A stretch of DNA of 64,000 bases from Pseudomonas citronellolis (GCF_900112375.1 NZ_FOLS01000007.1:159563-223562); one strand, 5' to 3'. Positions 30,913 to 39,932 are shown, counted from the first letter of the stretch. Program-made: numbers and translations. Notes: generated from the sequence alone by a model not told the origin.

Positions 30913-32253
30913 ATGAGCGAGATGTTTCCGCCACCCCAGCTGCTGCTGAGCCTGGCCAACCTGCGCGACCGCGCCCTGGCCGCGGAGTCGCTGAACGCCC
31001 TGGCCTTCTCCATGGCCAACGACCTCTACGCGCTGCTGCGCTTCCACCAGGCGCTGGTGCTGGCCCAGCACGGCCAGCAGCTGGAGCTGCTGTGCATCTC
31101 CGGCCTTGCGCGCCCCACCGAGGACTCGCCCTACCTGGTCTGGCTGCGCCGCGCCGGGCGCTGGCTGAGCGGCCAGGTGGCGGACGCCGCGCCGCGCTGG
31201 CTGCCCCGCGAAACCCTGGAAGTGCCCGAGGACATCGCCGAAGGCTGGGCCGAATGGTGGCCCAGCGGGCTCTGGGTCATCCCCCTGCATGACCGCCACG
31301 GCCAGCGCCTGGGGCTGCTGGTGTTCCTCCTCGACGAAGCCCCGGCGCCCTCGGTGGAGAACCTGCTGCAGGGCGTGTTCCAGACCTGGGCGCACTGCTG
31401 GGCCGCCTTCGGCAGGCCGCGCTCGCTGCGCTTCTGGCGCCCCAGCCGGCGCCAGTTGTTGCTCGGCGTGGCGGTGCTGGCGGTGATGCTGCTGGTGCCG
31501 GTGCGGCAGACCGCGCTGGCCCCGGCCGAAGTGGTGTCGCGCAACGCCCAGGTGATCAGCTCGCCGATCGACGGGGTGATCGCCCGCATGCTGGTGCGGC
31601 CGAACCAGAGCGTCGAGGTCGGCACCCCGCTGTTCGCCCTCGACGAAACCACCCTGCGCAGCCGCGCCGAAGTGCTGGCCAAGGAAGTCGCGGTGGCCGA
31701 CGCCGAGCTGCTGGCGGCCAGCCAGCGCGCCTTCGACAACCCGCAGAGCAAGGGCGAGCTGGCGGTGCTCAACGGCACCGCGCGGCAACGCCGCGCCGAG
31801 CTGGCCGCGGTGCAGGCGCAGCTGGCGCGCACCACGGTGCTCTCGCCGCGCGCCGGGGTGGCGGTGTACAGCGACCCCAACGACTGGCTGGGCAAGCCGG
31901 TGGTCACCGGCGAGCGCATCCTCCAGGTCGCCGACCCCCGCCAGCCGGGCATGCGCATCCAGCTGCCGGTGGCCGATGCCATCGCCCTGGACAGCGGCGC
32001 GCCGGTCACCCTGTTCCTCACTGCCTACCCGCTCTCGCCGCTGCACGGGGAAATCCTCGAAACCAGCTACGAAGCGCGCCCCGGCGACGACGGCGTGGCC
32101 TCCTACCGCCTGCTGGCCAGCGTCGAGGGCGCCCCGGCCCACGCCCGCCTGGGCCTGCACGGCACCGCCAAGCTCTATGGGGAGCGCGTGCCGCTGGGCT
32201 ACTACCTGCTGCGCCGGCCCCTGGCCGCTGCCCGCGCCTGGACGGGCTGGTGA
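30913..32253 (+). CDS. GAF-like/TM/HlyD adaptor protein
   Basis: 446 aa in three parts. Residues about 1-165 are cytoplasmic and resemble a GAF-like sensor (ALAFSMANDLYALLRFHQALVLAQ ... GLWVIPLHDRHGQRLGLLVFL). Residues about 177-196 are one TM helix. The rest is a periplasmic HlyD-type adaptor with lipoyl halves (QVISSPIDGVIARMLVRPNQSVEVGTPLFALD ... TVLSPRAGVAVYSD) around a coiled coil, and a beta-barrel. Ordinary HlyD proteins lack the large cytoplasmic domain, so this one may sense or regulate. It starts 6 bp after the previous gene and its stop overlaps the next start (TGATG), implying tight coupling. The GAF call is by pattern only; HlyD is confident. Confidence 0.85.
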   Translation: MSEMFPPPQLLLSLANLRDRALAAESLNALAFSMANDLYALLRFHQALVLAQHGQQLELLCISGLARPTEDSPYLVWLRRAGRWLSGQVADAAPRWLPRETLEVPEDIAEGWAEWWPSGLWVIPLHDRHGQRLGLLVFLLDEAPAPSVENLLQGVFQTWAHCWAAFGRPRSLRFWRPSRRQLLLGVAVLAVMLLVPVRQTALAPAEVVSRNAQVISSPIDGVIARMLVRPNQSVEVGTPLFALDETTLRSRAEVLAKEVAVADAELLAASQRAFDNPQSKGELAVLNGTARQRRAELAAVQAQLARTTVLSPRAGVAVYSDPNDWLGKPVVTGERILQVADPRQPGMRIQLPVADAIALDSGAPVTLFLTAYPLSPLHGEILETSYEARPGDDGVASYRLLASVEGAPAHARLGLHGTAKLYGERVPLGYYLLRRPLAAARAWTGW

Positions 32254-34352
32254 TGGACGCCGCCGCCGACGACCTGCCCACGCCGCCGCTGCGCGACGAC
32301 CTCGACATCGCCGAGGCCGGCAGCAATGCCGACGGCGAACCGGCCTGGGTGATCCACGACAACGTCACCAACCGCTTCTTCCGCATCGGCTGGCTGGAAT
32401 TCGAATGCCTGCTGCGCTGGGAGCAGACGCCGCGGCGCATCGCCGAAGACATCGCCGAGCAGACCGCGCTCAAGCCCGACGTCGAGCAGGTGCTGGGCTT
32501 TCGCGCCTTCCTCGAACGCCACCAGCTGGTGCGCCCCGGCGCCCAGGCCCTGGAACGCCTGCGCGAGGCCAGCGAGGGCAACCAGTTCCTGACCTGGAAA
32601 TGGTGGCTGCACCACTACCTGTTCTTCCGCATCCCGCTGCTGCACCCGCAACGCCACCTGCGGCGCCTGGCCGGCGCCCTGGGCTGGCTGTTCCACCCCT
32701 TCATGGGCGTGCTGGTGGTGGGCCTGGGGCTGCTCGGCATCGTCCTGGTGGCGCACCAGTGGGACACCTTCCGCCACGACGTGGTGGAGTCCTTCTCCAC
32801 CGAGGGCCTGCTCAGCTTCGCCCTGGCCCTGGTGGTGGCCAAGACCCTCCACGAAATGGGCCACGCCCTGGTGGCCACGCGCCTGGGGCTGAAGGTGGCG
32901 CACATGGGCATCGCCTTCGTGGTGATGTGGCCGATGCTCTACACCGACACCGGCGAGAGCTGGAAGCTGCGCAACTCGAAACAACGCCTGGCCATCGCCA
33001 GCGCCGGCATCCTCACCGAACTGGGCCTGGCCGGGCTGGCCACCCTGGGCTGGGCGCTGAGCGACCCGGGCCCGCTGCGCAACGCCCTGCTCTACCTGGC
33101 CACCACCAGCTGGGCGCTGTCCCTGGCGCTGAACGCCAGCCCCTTCATGCGCTTCGACGGCTACTTCATCCTCTCCGACCTGCTCGACTTCCCCAACCTG
33201 CACGAGCGCGCCACGGCCCTGGCCAAGGTCACCCTGCGGCGCAACCTGCTGGGGCTCGACGAAGCCTGGCCGGAAGCCTTCCCGGCGCGCCAGCGGCGCC
33301 TGCTGGTGACCTTCGCCATGGTCACCTGGGTGTACCGCCTGGTGCTGTTCCTCGGCATCGCGGTGACCGTCTACCTGTTCTTCTTCAAACTGCTCGGGAT
33401 CTTTCTCTTCGCCGTGGAAATCTCCTGGTTCATCGTGCAGCCGATCTGGCGCGAACTGAAACACTGGTGGCAACACCGCGGCGAAGTACGCCGCGGCCGC
33501 CGCCACCTGTTCCTCCTCCTGCTGGCGGCCGCCCTGTTGCTGGTCGCGGTGCCCTGGCGCAGCCAGATCCACGCCGTGGGCCTGGCCCGCGCCGAGCACC
33601 AGGTGCGCCTCTACGCGCCCTTCCCGGCGCTGCTGCAGCAAGTGCGCAAGGCCGGCCCGGTGCAGGCCGGGCAGACCCTGGTGGTGCTCGACCAGCCGGA
33701 TATCACCATCCGCCTGGCCGGCAACGAAGCCAGCATGCAAGGCTACCGCGCCCGCCTGGCCGGCCTATTGGCCGACCCCGCCGGCCTGGCCGAGGAAGCC
33801 GCCACCCGCCAGCGCTACGGTGTGCAATTCCAGGAAGCCCGCGCCGCCCGCTCGGAAATCGCCCGGCTGAACCTGCAGGCGCCCTTCGCCGGCCAGTGGC
33901 TGGACCTGAACCCGGACTGGCGCGGCGGCCAATGGATAGGCACCCGCGAACCCCTGGGCGTACTCATCGACCCACGCAGCTGGCAGGTAGACGCCTACGT
34001 CGGCCCCGACGAAATCCAGCGCCTGGGCGAAGGCAGCCCGGTGCGCTTCTACCCCGAGGGCGTACCCCGGGCGATCACCGGCAAGGTCCTGCAGATAGGC
34101 ACCACGCGCATCGGCCAGCTGGGCCAGCCAGCCCTGGCCTCCCGCCACGGCGGCCCGCTGGCGGTGCAGCCCCACGGCGACCAACTGGTGCCCAGCAGCC
34201 CGCTGTTCCACGTGCTGGTGCAACTGGACGAAGCCCCACCGAACCTCCACGAAACCCGCGGCCACCTGCAGATCGAAGGCCAGCGCCGCAGCTTGCTGGC
34301 GGACGGATTGATGCATCTGGCGGCGGTGTTCATGCGCGAAAGTGGGTTCTAG
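32253..34352 (+). CDS. PqqD-like / M50 site-2 protease / HlyD fusion protein
   Basis: 699 aa from ATG 32253, which overlaps the previous stop (TGATG). Residues about 20-95 resemble a PqqD-type winged-helix domain (FFRIGWLEFECLLRWEQTP ... RAFLERHQLV). A polytopic membrane domain of the M50/site-2 protease type follows, with metal motif HEMGH (residues 200-204) and the second motif NASPFMRFDG (294-303, Asp302 as likely ligand). After the last TM segments (about 385-450) comes a periplasmic HlyD-like part (VRLYAPFPALLQQV ... LNLQAPFAGQWLDL), ending near VFMRESGF. Catalytic residues are intact, so proteolysis within the membrane is plausible. Roles could be processing the giant protein, or acting as a stripped-down exporter subunit with the neighbouring adaptors. 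No ATPase partner is present. Confidence 0.88.
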   Translation: MDAAADDLPTPPLRDDLDIAEAGSNADGEPAWVIHDNVTNRFFRIGWLEFECLLRWEQTPRRIAEDIAEQTALKPDVEQVLGFRAFLERHQLVRPGAQALERLREASEGNQFLTWKWWLHHYLFFRIPLLHPQRHLRRLAGALGWLFHPFMGVLVVGLGLLGIVLVAHQWDTFRHDVVESFSTEGLLSFALALVVAKTLHEMGHALVATRLGLKVAHMGIAFVVMWPMLYTDTGESWKLRNSKQRLAIASAGILTELGLAGLATLGWALSDPGPLRNALLYLATTSWALSLALNASPFMRFDGYFILSDLLDFPNLHERATALAKVTLRRNLLGLDEAWPEAFPARQRRLLVTFAMVTWVYRLVLFLGIAVTVYLFFFKLLGIFLFAVEISWFIVQPIWRELKHWWQHRGEVRRGRRHLFLLLLAAALLLVAVPWRSQIHAVGLARAEHQVRLYAPFPALLQQVRKAGPVQAGQTLVVLDQPDITIRLAGNEASMQGYRARLAGLLADPAGLAEEAATRQRYGVQFQEARAARSEIARLNLQAPFAGQWLDLNPDWRGGQWIGTREPLGVLIDPRSWQVDAYVGPDEIQRLGEGSPVRFYPEGVPRAITGKVLQIGTTRIGQLGQPALASRHGGPLAVQPHGDQLVPSSPLFHVLVQLDEAPPNLHETRGHLQIEGQRRSLLADGLMHLAAVFMRESGF

Positions 34353-34938
34353 CGCTGCCTATCGCTCTGCGTGCCGCCGGGGCTTCACCGGCCACGCCGG
34401 ACACCCCGGGGGCACGAACAGCCCCCTCTCCCGCTTGCGGGAGAGGGCTGGGGAGAGGGCGCTCTTAACCCCAGCACCGCCATCACCGGGAAACCCCATT
34501 CGCAAACAGACACCTGCGACCCCAGGAACGCGCAATCGCGCACGCCGTCGCGGACGGAGCCTTCTGCGGGCACAGGTCTCCTCGTAGGATGGGTTGAGCG
34601 AAGCGATACCCATCACCGCAACCGCATGGGTTTCGCAGGCTCAACCCATCCTACGAAGAACGCCTCGGAGCGGCCTGGGAAGCACGGGCGTAGGAGCGGA
34701 CTCTGTCCGCGATTGGCTTCACCGGCCACACCGGCCCCTGGTGGCACAAACAGCCTCCTCTCCCGCTTGCGGGAGAGGGCTGGGGCGAGCTCTTGCCCCC
34801 GGAGCCAACGCCCCTCACAACAAATTGCAACGCCTTCCCCCAATAGCCGCCACCCCCTTCGGTTACCCTCCTGCGCTCCCGCTAGAAAAACGCCCCGCCC
34901 ACCCGAGGCCGGGCCAGCGTCCGCAAAGAGGAACCCCC
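34353..34938. repeat. Gene-free stretch with dispersed palindromic repeats
   Basis: 586 bp without a supported gene. It holds CCTCTCCCGCTTGCGGGAGAGG-type palindromes (near 34,424 and 34,755), a large inverted repeat CGTAGGATGGGTTGAGC...GCTCAACCCATCCTACG (34582-34656), a REP-like unit GTAGGAGCGGACTCTGTCCGCG (about 34,690), and two copies of a linker CACCGGCCAC that also occurs near 13,960. This separates the adhesin locus from the catabolic region. Confidence 0.78.
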
Positions 34939-35472
34939 GTGACCCAAGCCCGCTACACCCCCACCCAGATCACCCTGCACTGGCTCAGCGCCCTCCTGGT
35001 GCTGACCATCATCGCCCTGCCCTACGGCAAAGACCTGTTCGCCGGCCTGCTCGGCGGCGTCGGCGGGGTGTTCACCCTGCACAAGTCCCTGGGCCTGACG
35101 GTCCTGGCGCTGACCGTCACACGCCTGCTGGTCCGCGCCCGCCATGGCGCGCCGCAGCTGCTGCCGGCCGACGAGCGCCTCACGCTGCTGGCCGCCAAGG
35201 CCGGCCATGCCCTGCTCTATGCGCTGCTGATCCTCATGCCGCTCACCGGCCTGCTGTTCGGCAAGCGCCCGGTGAACCTGTTCTGGCTCGTGGAAATCCC
35301 GCCGCTGCCGCTGTCCGATGCCGCCCGCGAGGCGGCCAAGGCCTTCCACGTCACTGCCCAGTACCTGCTCTTCGCCCTCATCCTCGGCCACGCCGCCGCG
35401 GCCATCTGGCACCACCACGTGCGCCGCGACGGCGTGCTGCGCGCCATGCTGCCGGCCCGCGAGCAGGCCTGA
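34939..35472 (+). CDS. Cytochrome b561-family protein
   Basis: 177-aa inner-membrane protein starting at GTG 34939 with AGAGGA upstream. Four hydrophobic helices carry histidines placed as in the prokaryotic di-haem b561 family: ITLHWLSALL (helix 1), TLHKSLGL (helix 2), AGHALLYALL (helix 3), FHVTAQYLLFALILGH (helix 4), with a closing HHHVRRDG typical of the family. These proteins move electrons between quinone and periplasmic acceptors, sometimes as superoxide:quinone oxidoreductases. The gene stands alone, between repeats and a hairpin, so its partner is not evident. Confidence 0.88.
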   Translation: MTQARYTPTQITLHWLSALLVLTIIALPYGKDLFAGLLGGVGGVFTLHKSLGLTVLALTVTRLLVRARHGAPQLLPADERLTLLAAKAGHALLYALLILMPLTGLLFGKRPVNLFWLVEIPPLPLSDAAREAAKAFHVTAQYLLFALILGHAAAAIWHHHVRRDGVLRAMLPAREQA

Positions 35473-35482
35473 GGCGCCAGCC

Positions 35483-35509
35483 GGGGCCGGCACGCCACAT
35501 GCCGGCCCC
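35483..35509 (+). terminator. Hairpin after cytochrome b561
   Basis: Perfect 9-bp arms GGGGCCGGC and GCCGGCCCC around a 9-base loop begin 10 bases after the stop codon. There is no T-run, so it is a terminator-like stem rather than a textbook intrinsic terminator. Confidence 0.45.
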
Positions 35510-35665
35510 ATCATCCCCATTCATCATCCTGATCGCACTTCCGAGCGATATCGCCCCACCGCCCCGCTGCCTATCCTCGCCTGGCCGGCCCCGCCCTTAG
35601 ACGCGCCTCCTGATCCGACCGGGGGCGGTGGCCGGCCCCTTTCGCAACCGTTCCCGGAGCAGCCC

Positions 35666-36433
35666 ATGTCCACACCCGCCCCCTTCGACCTCAGCGGCAA
35701 GGTCGCCTTCGTTTCCGGCGCCAGCCGCGGCATCGGCGAAGCCATCGCCCACCTGCTGGCCCGCCAGGGCGCCCAGGTCATCGTATCCAGCCGCCGGCTG
35801 GAGGGCTGCCAGGCGGTGGCCGAAGCCATCCAGGCCGCCGGCGGCAAGGCCAGCGCCGTGGCCTGCCACATCGGCGAGCCGGAGCAGATCCAGGCCACCT
35901 TCGCCTGGATCCGCGAACGCTTCGGGCGCCTCGACATCCTGGTCAACAACGCCGCCACCAACCCGCAGTACGGCAACGTGCTGGACACCGACGTCGCCGC
36001 CTTCCAGAAGACCGTGGACGTCAACATCCGCGGCTACTTCTACATGTCGGTGGAAGCCGGCAAGCTGATGCAGGCGCAAGGCGGCGGCAGCATCATCAAC
36101 GTCGCCTCGGTGAACGGCATCAGCCCCGGCGAGCTGCAGGGCATCTACTCGGTGACCAAGGCCGCGGTGATCAGCATGACCAAGGTCTTCGCCAAGGAAT
36201 GCGCGCCCTTCGGCATCCGCTGCAACGCGCTGCTGCCGGGGCCCACCGACACCAAGTTCGCCGCCGCCCTGGTGCAGAACCAGGCGGTGCTCGACGGCAT
36301 CCTGCAGCGGGTGCCGCTCAAGCGCGTGGCCAACCCCGAGGAAATGGCCGGCGCCGTGCTCTACCTGGCCAGCGACGCCTCCAGCTACACCACCGGCATC
36401 AGCCTGGCGGTGGACGGCGGCTACCTCATCTGA
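35666..36433 (+). CDS. SDR-family oxidoreductase
   Basis: 255 aa, start ATG 35666 with GGAG upstream. A classical short-chain dehydrogenase: cofactor loop GASRGIG (18-24), NNAAT after strand 4, catalytic Tyr161 and Lys165 in YSVTK with an upstream Ser in NVASVNG, and the C-terminal SSYTTGISLAVDGGYLI. Length fits the family. It would interconvert an alcohol and ketone with NAD(P)(H); the residues seen do not define substrate. It is followed by a strong hairpin and a 278-bp gap, so it is probably its own unit, but it lies beside a DUF1302/DUF1329 pair usually linked to hydrophobic substrates. Confidence 0.9.
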   Translation: MSTPAPFDLSGKVAFVSGASRGIGEAIAHLLARQGAQVIVSSRRLEGCQAVAEAIQAAGGKASAVACHIGEPEQIQATFAWIRERFGRLDILVNNAATNPQYGNVLDTDVAAFQKTVDVNIRGYFYMSVEAGKLMQAQGGGSIINVASVNGISPGELQGIYSVTKAAVISMTKVFAKECAPFGIRCNALLPGPTDTKFAAALVQNQAVLDGILQRVPLKRVANPEEMAGAVLYLASDASSYTTGISLAVDGGYLI

Positions 36434-36468
36434 TCCGAGCGCCCGCGGGCGCCCTTCTGACCTGCGAA

Positions 36469-36492
36469 CGCACCGGGCCCTGGCCCGGTGCG
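36469..36492 (+). terminator. Hairpin after the SDR gene
   Basis: Perfect arms CGCACCGGGCC and GGCCCGGTGCG separated by 2 bases (effectively a 10-bp stem with a 4-base loop), 35 bases after the stop. No clear T-tract follows. It is likely an mRNA-end structure. Confidence 0.5.
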
Positions 36493-36711
36493 CGCGTTGC
36501 CACGGGGAATTCCTTCAGACGATTCCCACGCCCCACCGAACCAGTGAATGAAGGACCATTCATCGCATTGCTGAACCCCGCTGAAACCCGCGCCACAGCA
36601 CGACTCATACCTTCTTCCGACACGCCACTCGTACTTTCGCGCGCTTATCCGCCCCCGGCGCTCCACATAGCTTGTGCCTGCAGTCTTCCACCCCCTGCAC
36701 TGGAGCGTTTC

Positions 36712-38529
36712 ATGAGAACAATAACAAGACCTGGATTCTTCCAACCGCAGCTGCTCGCGCTGGCCGTCGCCCTGGGCGTGGCCGCCCCCGCCAAGGCTGT
36801 CAACTTCAACATCGGCGAGATCGAGGGGCAGTTCGATTCCTCCCTGTCCATCGGCGCCAGCTGGAGTACCCAGAGCCCCCACCAGGACTTCATCGGCTAC
36901 AACAACGGCGGCAACACCGCCACCCACACCACCGACGACGGCCGCCTGAACTTCGAGAAGGGCGAGACCTTCTCCAAGCTGTTCAAGGGCATCCACGACC
37001 TGGAGCTGAAGTACGGCGACACCGGCCTGTTCGTCCGCGGCAAGTACTGGTACGACTTCGAACTCAAGGACGAGAGCCGGCCGTTCAAGGACATCGACGA
37101 CGACGGCCGCGACAAGGGCGCCCGCTCCTCCGGCGCGCAGCTGCTCGACGCCTTCGTCTACCACAACTACGACATCCAGAACCTGCCGGGCAGCGTGCGC
37201 CTGGGCAAGCAGGTGGTGAGCTGGGGCGAGAGCACCTTCATTCCCAACAGCATCAACAGCATCAACCCCATCGACGTCTCCGCCATCCGCCGCCCCGGCG
37301 CCGAGATCAAGGAAGCGCTGCTGCCGGTGAACATGTTCTACCTGTCGCAGAGCGTGACCGACAGCCTGTCCGTCGAGGGCTTCTACCAGCTGAAGTGGGA
37401 GAAGACGGTACTGGACAACTGCGGCACCTTCTTCGGCACCGACGTGGTCCCCCACGGCTGCAACCTGAACAACGCCAACAACGCAGCCCCCGGCTTCGGC
37501 GCGCTGATGGCGCAGTTCGAACCCATTGCCGCGGCCGCCGGCCAGGGCTTCATCGCCAACGACGAAGGGGTGATCCTGCCGCGCAGCGGCGACCGCGAGC
37601 CGGGCGACAGCGGCCAGTGGGGCTTGGCCCTGCGCTGGATGACCGACGACGTCGAATACGGCGCCTACGCCATGAACTACCACAGCCGCAACCCCTACTA
37701 CAGCAGCCAGACCGCCAACGGCGCCACCCTCGCCTCGCTGGGGCGCATCCTGGCCGCCACCGGCGCCGCCTGCGGTGGCCGCCCGGGCTGTTCCTCGCTG
37801 GTCCAGGGCATGGCCCTGAGCACCGTGCTGGGCAACAGCAACTACTTCATCGAGTACCCCGAGGACATCCGCCTCTACGGCCTGAGCTTCGCCACCAGCC
37901 TGCCCACCGGCACCGCCTGGAACGGCGAGATCAGCTACCGGCCGAACATGCCGCTGCAGATCAGCACGCCGGACGTCACCCTGGCGGTGCTCAACCCGAT
38001 CGCGGCGACCAGCTCGCCGAACATGCCCAACGTGCCCGGCGGCGACAACCACGGCTACGAACGCAAGCCGATGACCCAGGTGCAAACCACCTTCACCCAC
38101 TTCTTCGAACAGGTGATGGGCGCCGACCGCCTGACCCTGGTGGGCGAACTGGGCCTGACCCACCTGAGCGACCTGGAACCCACCAGCGCCATGCGCTACG
38201 GCCGCTCCCCCGAGTACGGCCAGTGGGCGCCGGGCAACACCCACGGCTTCTACACCAACACCTCCTGGGGCTACCGCGCCCGCGGCATCCTCGACTACGG
38301 CAACGCCATCGCCGGCATCAACCTGAAGCCGAACATCGCCTGGTCCCACGACGTGGAAGGCTACGGCCCGACCTTCAACGAAGGCGCCAAGGCCATCAGC
38401 CTCGGCCTGGATGCCGACTACCGCAACACCTACACCGCCAGCCTGTCGTACACCAACTTCTTCGGCGGCGACTACAACACCCTGATCGATCGCGACTTCC
38501 TCGCGTTCAGCGTCGGCGTGAACTTCTGA
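36712..38529 (+). CDS. DUF1302 outer-membrane protein
   Basis: 605 aa, ATG 36712 preceded by TGGAG. A signal peptide (LLALAVALGVAAPAKA) precedes VNFNIGEIEGQFDSSLSIGASW, the typical N-terminus of DUF1302 proteins. The body is rich in alternating aromatic/polar strands (GLFVRGKYWYDFELKDE, VRLGKQVVSWGEST) and the chain ends SVGVNF with a terminal Phe, as expected for an outer-membrane beta-barrel. DUF1302 proteins are usually paired with DUF1329 proteins, as here (17 bp downstream), and found with genes for degrading or exporting hydrophobic compounds. A channel role is inference from family context. Confidence 0.9.
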   Translation: MRTITRPGFFQPQLLALAVALGVAAPAKAVNFNIGEIEGQFDSSLSIGASWSTQSPHQDFIGYNNGGNTATHTTDDGRLNFEKGETFSKLFKGIHDLELKYGDTGLFVRGKYWYDFELKDESRPFKDIDDDGRDKGARSSGAQLLDAFVYHNYDIQNLPGSVRLGKQVVSWGESTFIPNSINSINPIDVSAIRRPGAEIKEALLPVNMFYLSQSVTDSLSVEGFYQLKWEKTVLDNCGTFFGTDVVPHGCNLNNANNAAPGFGALMAQFEPIAAAAGQGFIANDEGVILPRSGDREPGDSGQWGLALRWMTDDVEYGAYAMNYHSRNPYYSSQTANGATLASLGRILAATGAACGGRPGCSSLVQGMALSTVLGNSNYFIEYPEDIRLYGLSFATSLPTGTAWNGEISYRPNMPLQISTPDVTLAVLNPIAATSSPNMPNVPGGDNHGYERKPMTQVQTTFTHFFEQVMGADRLTLVGELGLTHLSDLEPTSAMRYGRSPEYGQWAPGNTHGFYTNTSWGYRARGILDYGNAIAGINLKPNIAWSHDVEGYGPTFNEGAKAISLGLDADYRNTYTASLSYTNFFGGDYNTLIDRDFLAFSVGVNF

Positions 38530-38546
38530 TCCGCGAGGACTCAACG

Positions 38547-39911
38547 ATGAACAAAGCACTACGAGTGATCGGCGCATTCACCCTGTCCCTGCTGGCCGGC
38601 AGCGTGCTGGCCGCGGTATCCCCGGAGGAGGCCGCCAAGCTGGGCGCCAGCCTCACCCCGCTGGGCGCGGAGAAGGCCGGCAACGCCGACGGCAGCATCC
38701 CGGCCTGGACCGGCGGCCTGGCGCAGAACGCCGCCGAGGTGGACGCCAAGGGCTTCCCCGGCAACCCCTTCGCCAGCGAGAAGCCGCTGTTCACCATCAC
38801 TGCGCAGAACGTCGAGCAGTACAAGGCCAAGCTGTCCGAAGGCCAGCTGGCGATGTTCAAGCGCTACCCCGACTACAAGATGAACGTCTACCCGACCCAC
38901 CGCAGCACCGTGGTCCCCGACTTCATCAACCAAGCGGCCAGGACCAGCGCGCTGAAGACCAGCCTGGTGGAGGGCGGCAACGGCCTGCAGGGCTTCGCCG
39001 ACAGCCGCTGGGTGGCCTTCCCGATTCCCAAGGACGGACTGGAAGTGGTGTGGAACCACATCACCCGCTTCCGCGGAGTGAACATCCTGCGCGCCTCGGT
39101 CACCGCCGCGCCGCAGACCAGCGGCAGCTTCACCGCCATCCGCTACGAGGAAGACCTGGCGGTGCCCAAGGGCATGGCCGACCTGGACGCCAAGGACGCG
39201 GAGAACCTCCTGTACTACTACAAGTCGCGGGTGACCGAGCCGGCACGCCTGGCCGGCAACGTGCTGCTGGTGCACGACTCCCTGGACCAGGTGAAGGAAC
39301 CGCGCATGGCCTGGCAATATAACGCCGGCCAGCGCCGCGTGCGCCGCGCCCCGCAGGTGGCCTACGACAGCCCGACCACCGAAGTGGACGGCCTGCGCAC
39401 CTCCGACGGCCTGGACATGTACAACGGCGCGCCCAACCGCTACGACTGGAAGCTGGTGGGCAAGAAGGAAATCTACATTCCCTACAACAACTACGAGCTG
39501 GCCTCGCCCAAGCACAAGTACGACGAGATCCTCAAGGCCGGCCACATCAACCAGGACCTGGCGCGCTACGAGCTGCACCGCGTCTGGGTGGTGGAAGCCA
39601 ACCTGAAGCAGGGCGAGCGGCACATCTACGCCAAGCGCCGCTTCTACGTCGACGAGGACTCCTGGAGCATCGCCCTGTCCGACCAGTACGACGGCCGCGG
39701 CCAGCTGTGGCGCGTGGGCGAGGCCATGCTGACCCAGGACTACAAGCAGCAGGTGCCCTGGTACGCCCTGGAGTCCCTGTATGACCTGATCTCCGGCCGT
39801 TACGCGGTCAGCGGCATGATGAACCAGGAGAAGAGCTGGATCCGCTTCGGCGAACCCTCCTCCGCCGCCAAATTCACCCCGGCTGCCCTGCGCAGCGACG
39901 GGGTTCGCTGA
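38547..39911 (+). CDS. DUF1329 exported protein
   Basis: 454 aa, ATG 38547 with GAGGAC upstream. The signal peptide ends LLAGSVLAA, followed by VSPEEAAKLGASLTPLGAEKAGNADG and IPAWTGG, the hallmark start of DUF1329 proteins. The mature chain has repeated charged/aromatic blocks (WQYNAGQRRVRRAPQVAYD, LDMYNGAPNRYDWKLVGKKEIYIPYNNYEL) and no TM helices, so it is periplasmic or outer-membrane-associated. Related to LolA/LolB-fold lipid carriers in some predictions, but this cannot be shown here. It ends 21 bp before a clear intrinsic terminator and forms a two-gene unit with the DUF1302 gene. Confidence 0.9.
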   Translation: MNKALRVIGAFTLSLLAGSVLAAVSPEEAAKLGASLTPLGAEKAGNADGSIPAWTGGLAQNAAEVDAKGFPGNPFASEKPLFTITAQNVEQYKAKLSEGQLAMFKRYPDYKMNVYPTHRSTVVPDFINQAARTSALKTSLVEGGNGLQGFADSRWVAFPIPKDGLEVVWNHITRFRGVNILRASVTAAPQTSGSFTAIRYEEDLAVPKGMADLDAKDAENLLYYYKSRVTEPARLAGNVLLVHDSLDQVKEPRMAWQYNAGQRRVRRAPQVAYDSPTTEVDGLRTSDGLDMYNGAPNRYDWKLVGKKEIYIPYNNYELASPKHKYDEILKAGHINQDLARYELHRVWVVEANLKQGERHIYAKRRFYVDEDSWSIALSDQYDGRGQLWRVGEAMLTQDYKQQVPWYALESLYDLISGRYAVSGMMNQEKSWIRFGEPSSAAKFTPAALRSDGVR

Positions 39912-39932
39912 GCAGCAGCACCTGTGGTTTTG

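Noticed and set aside
36480..36500. Sigma-54 promoter (TGGC...TTGC)
   Set aside because: The GG and GC dinucleotides are 15 bases apart, not 10, and lie in a GC-rich hairpin.
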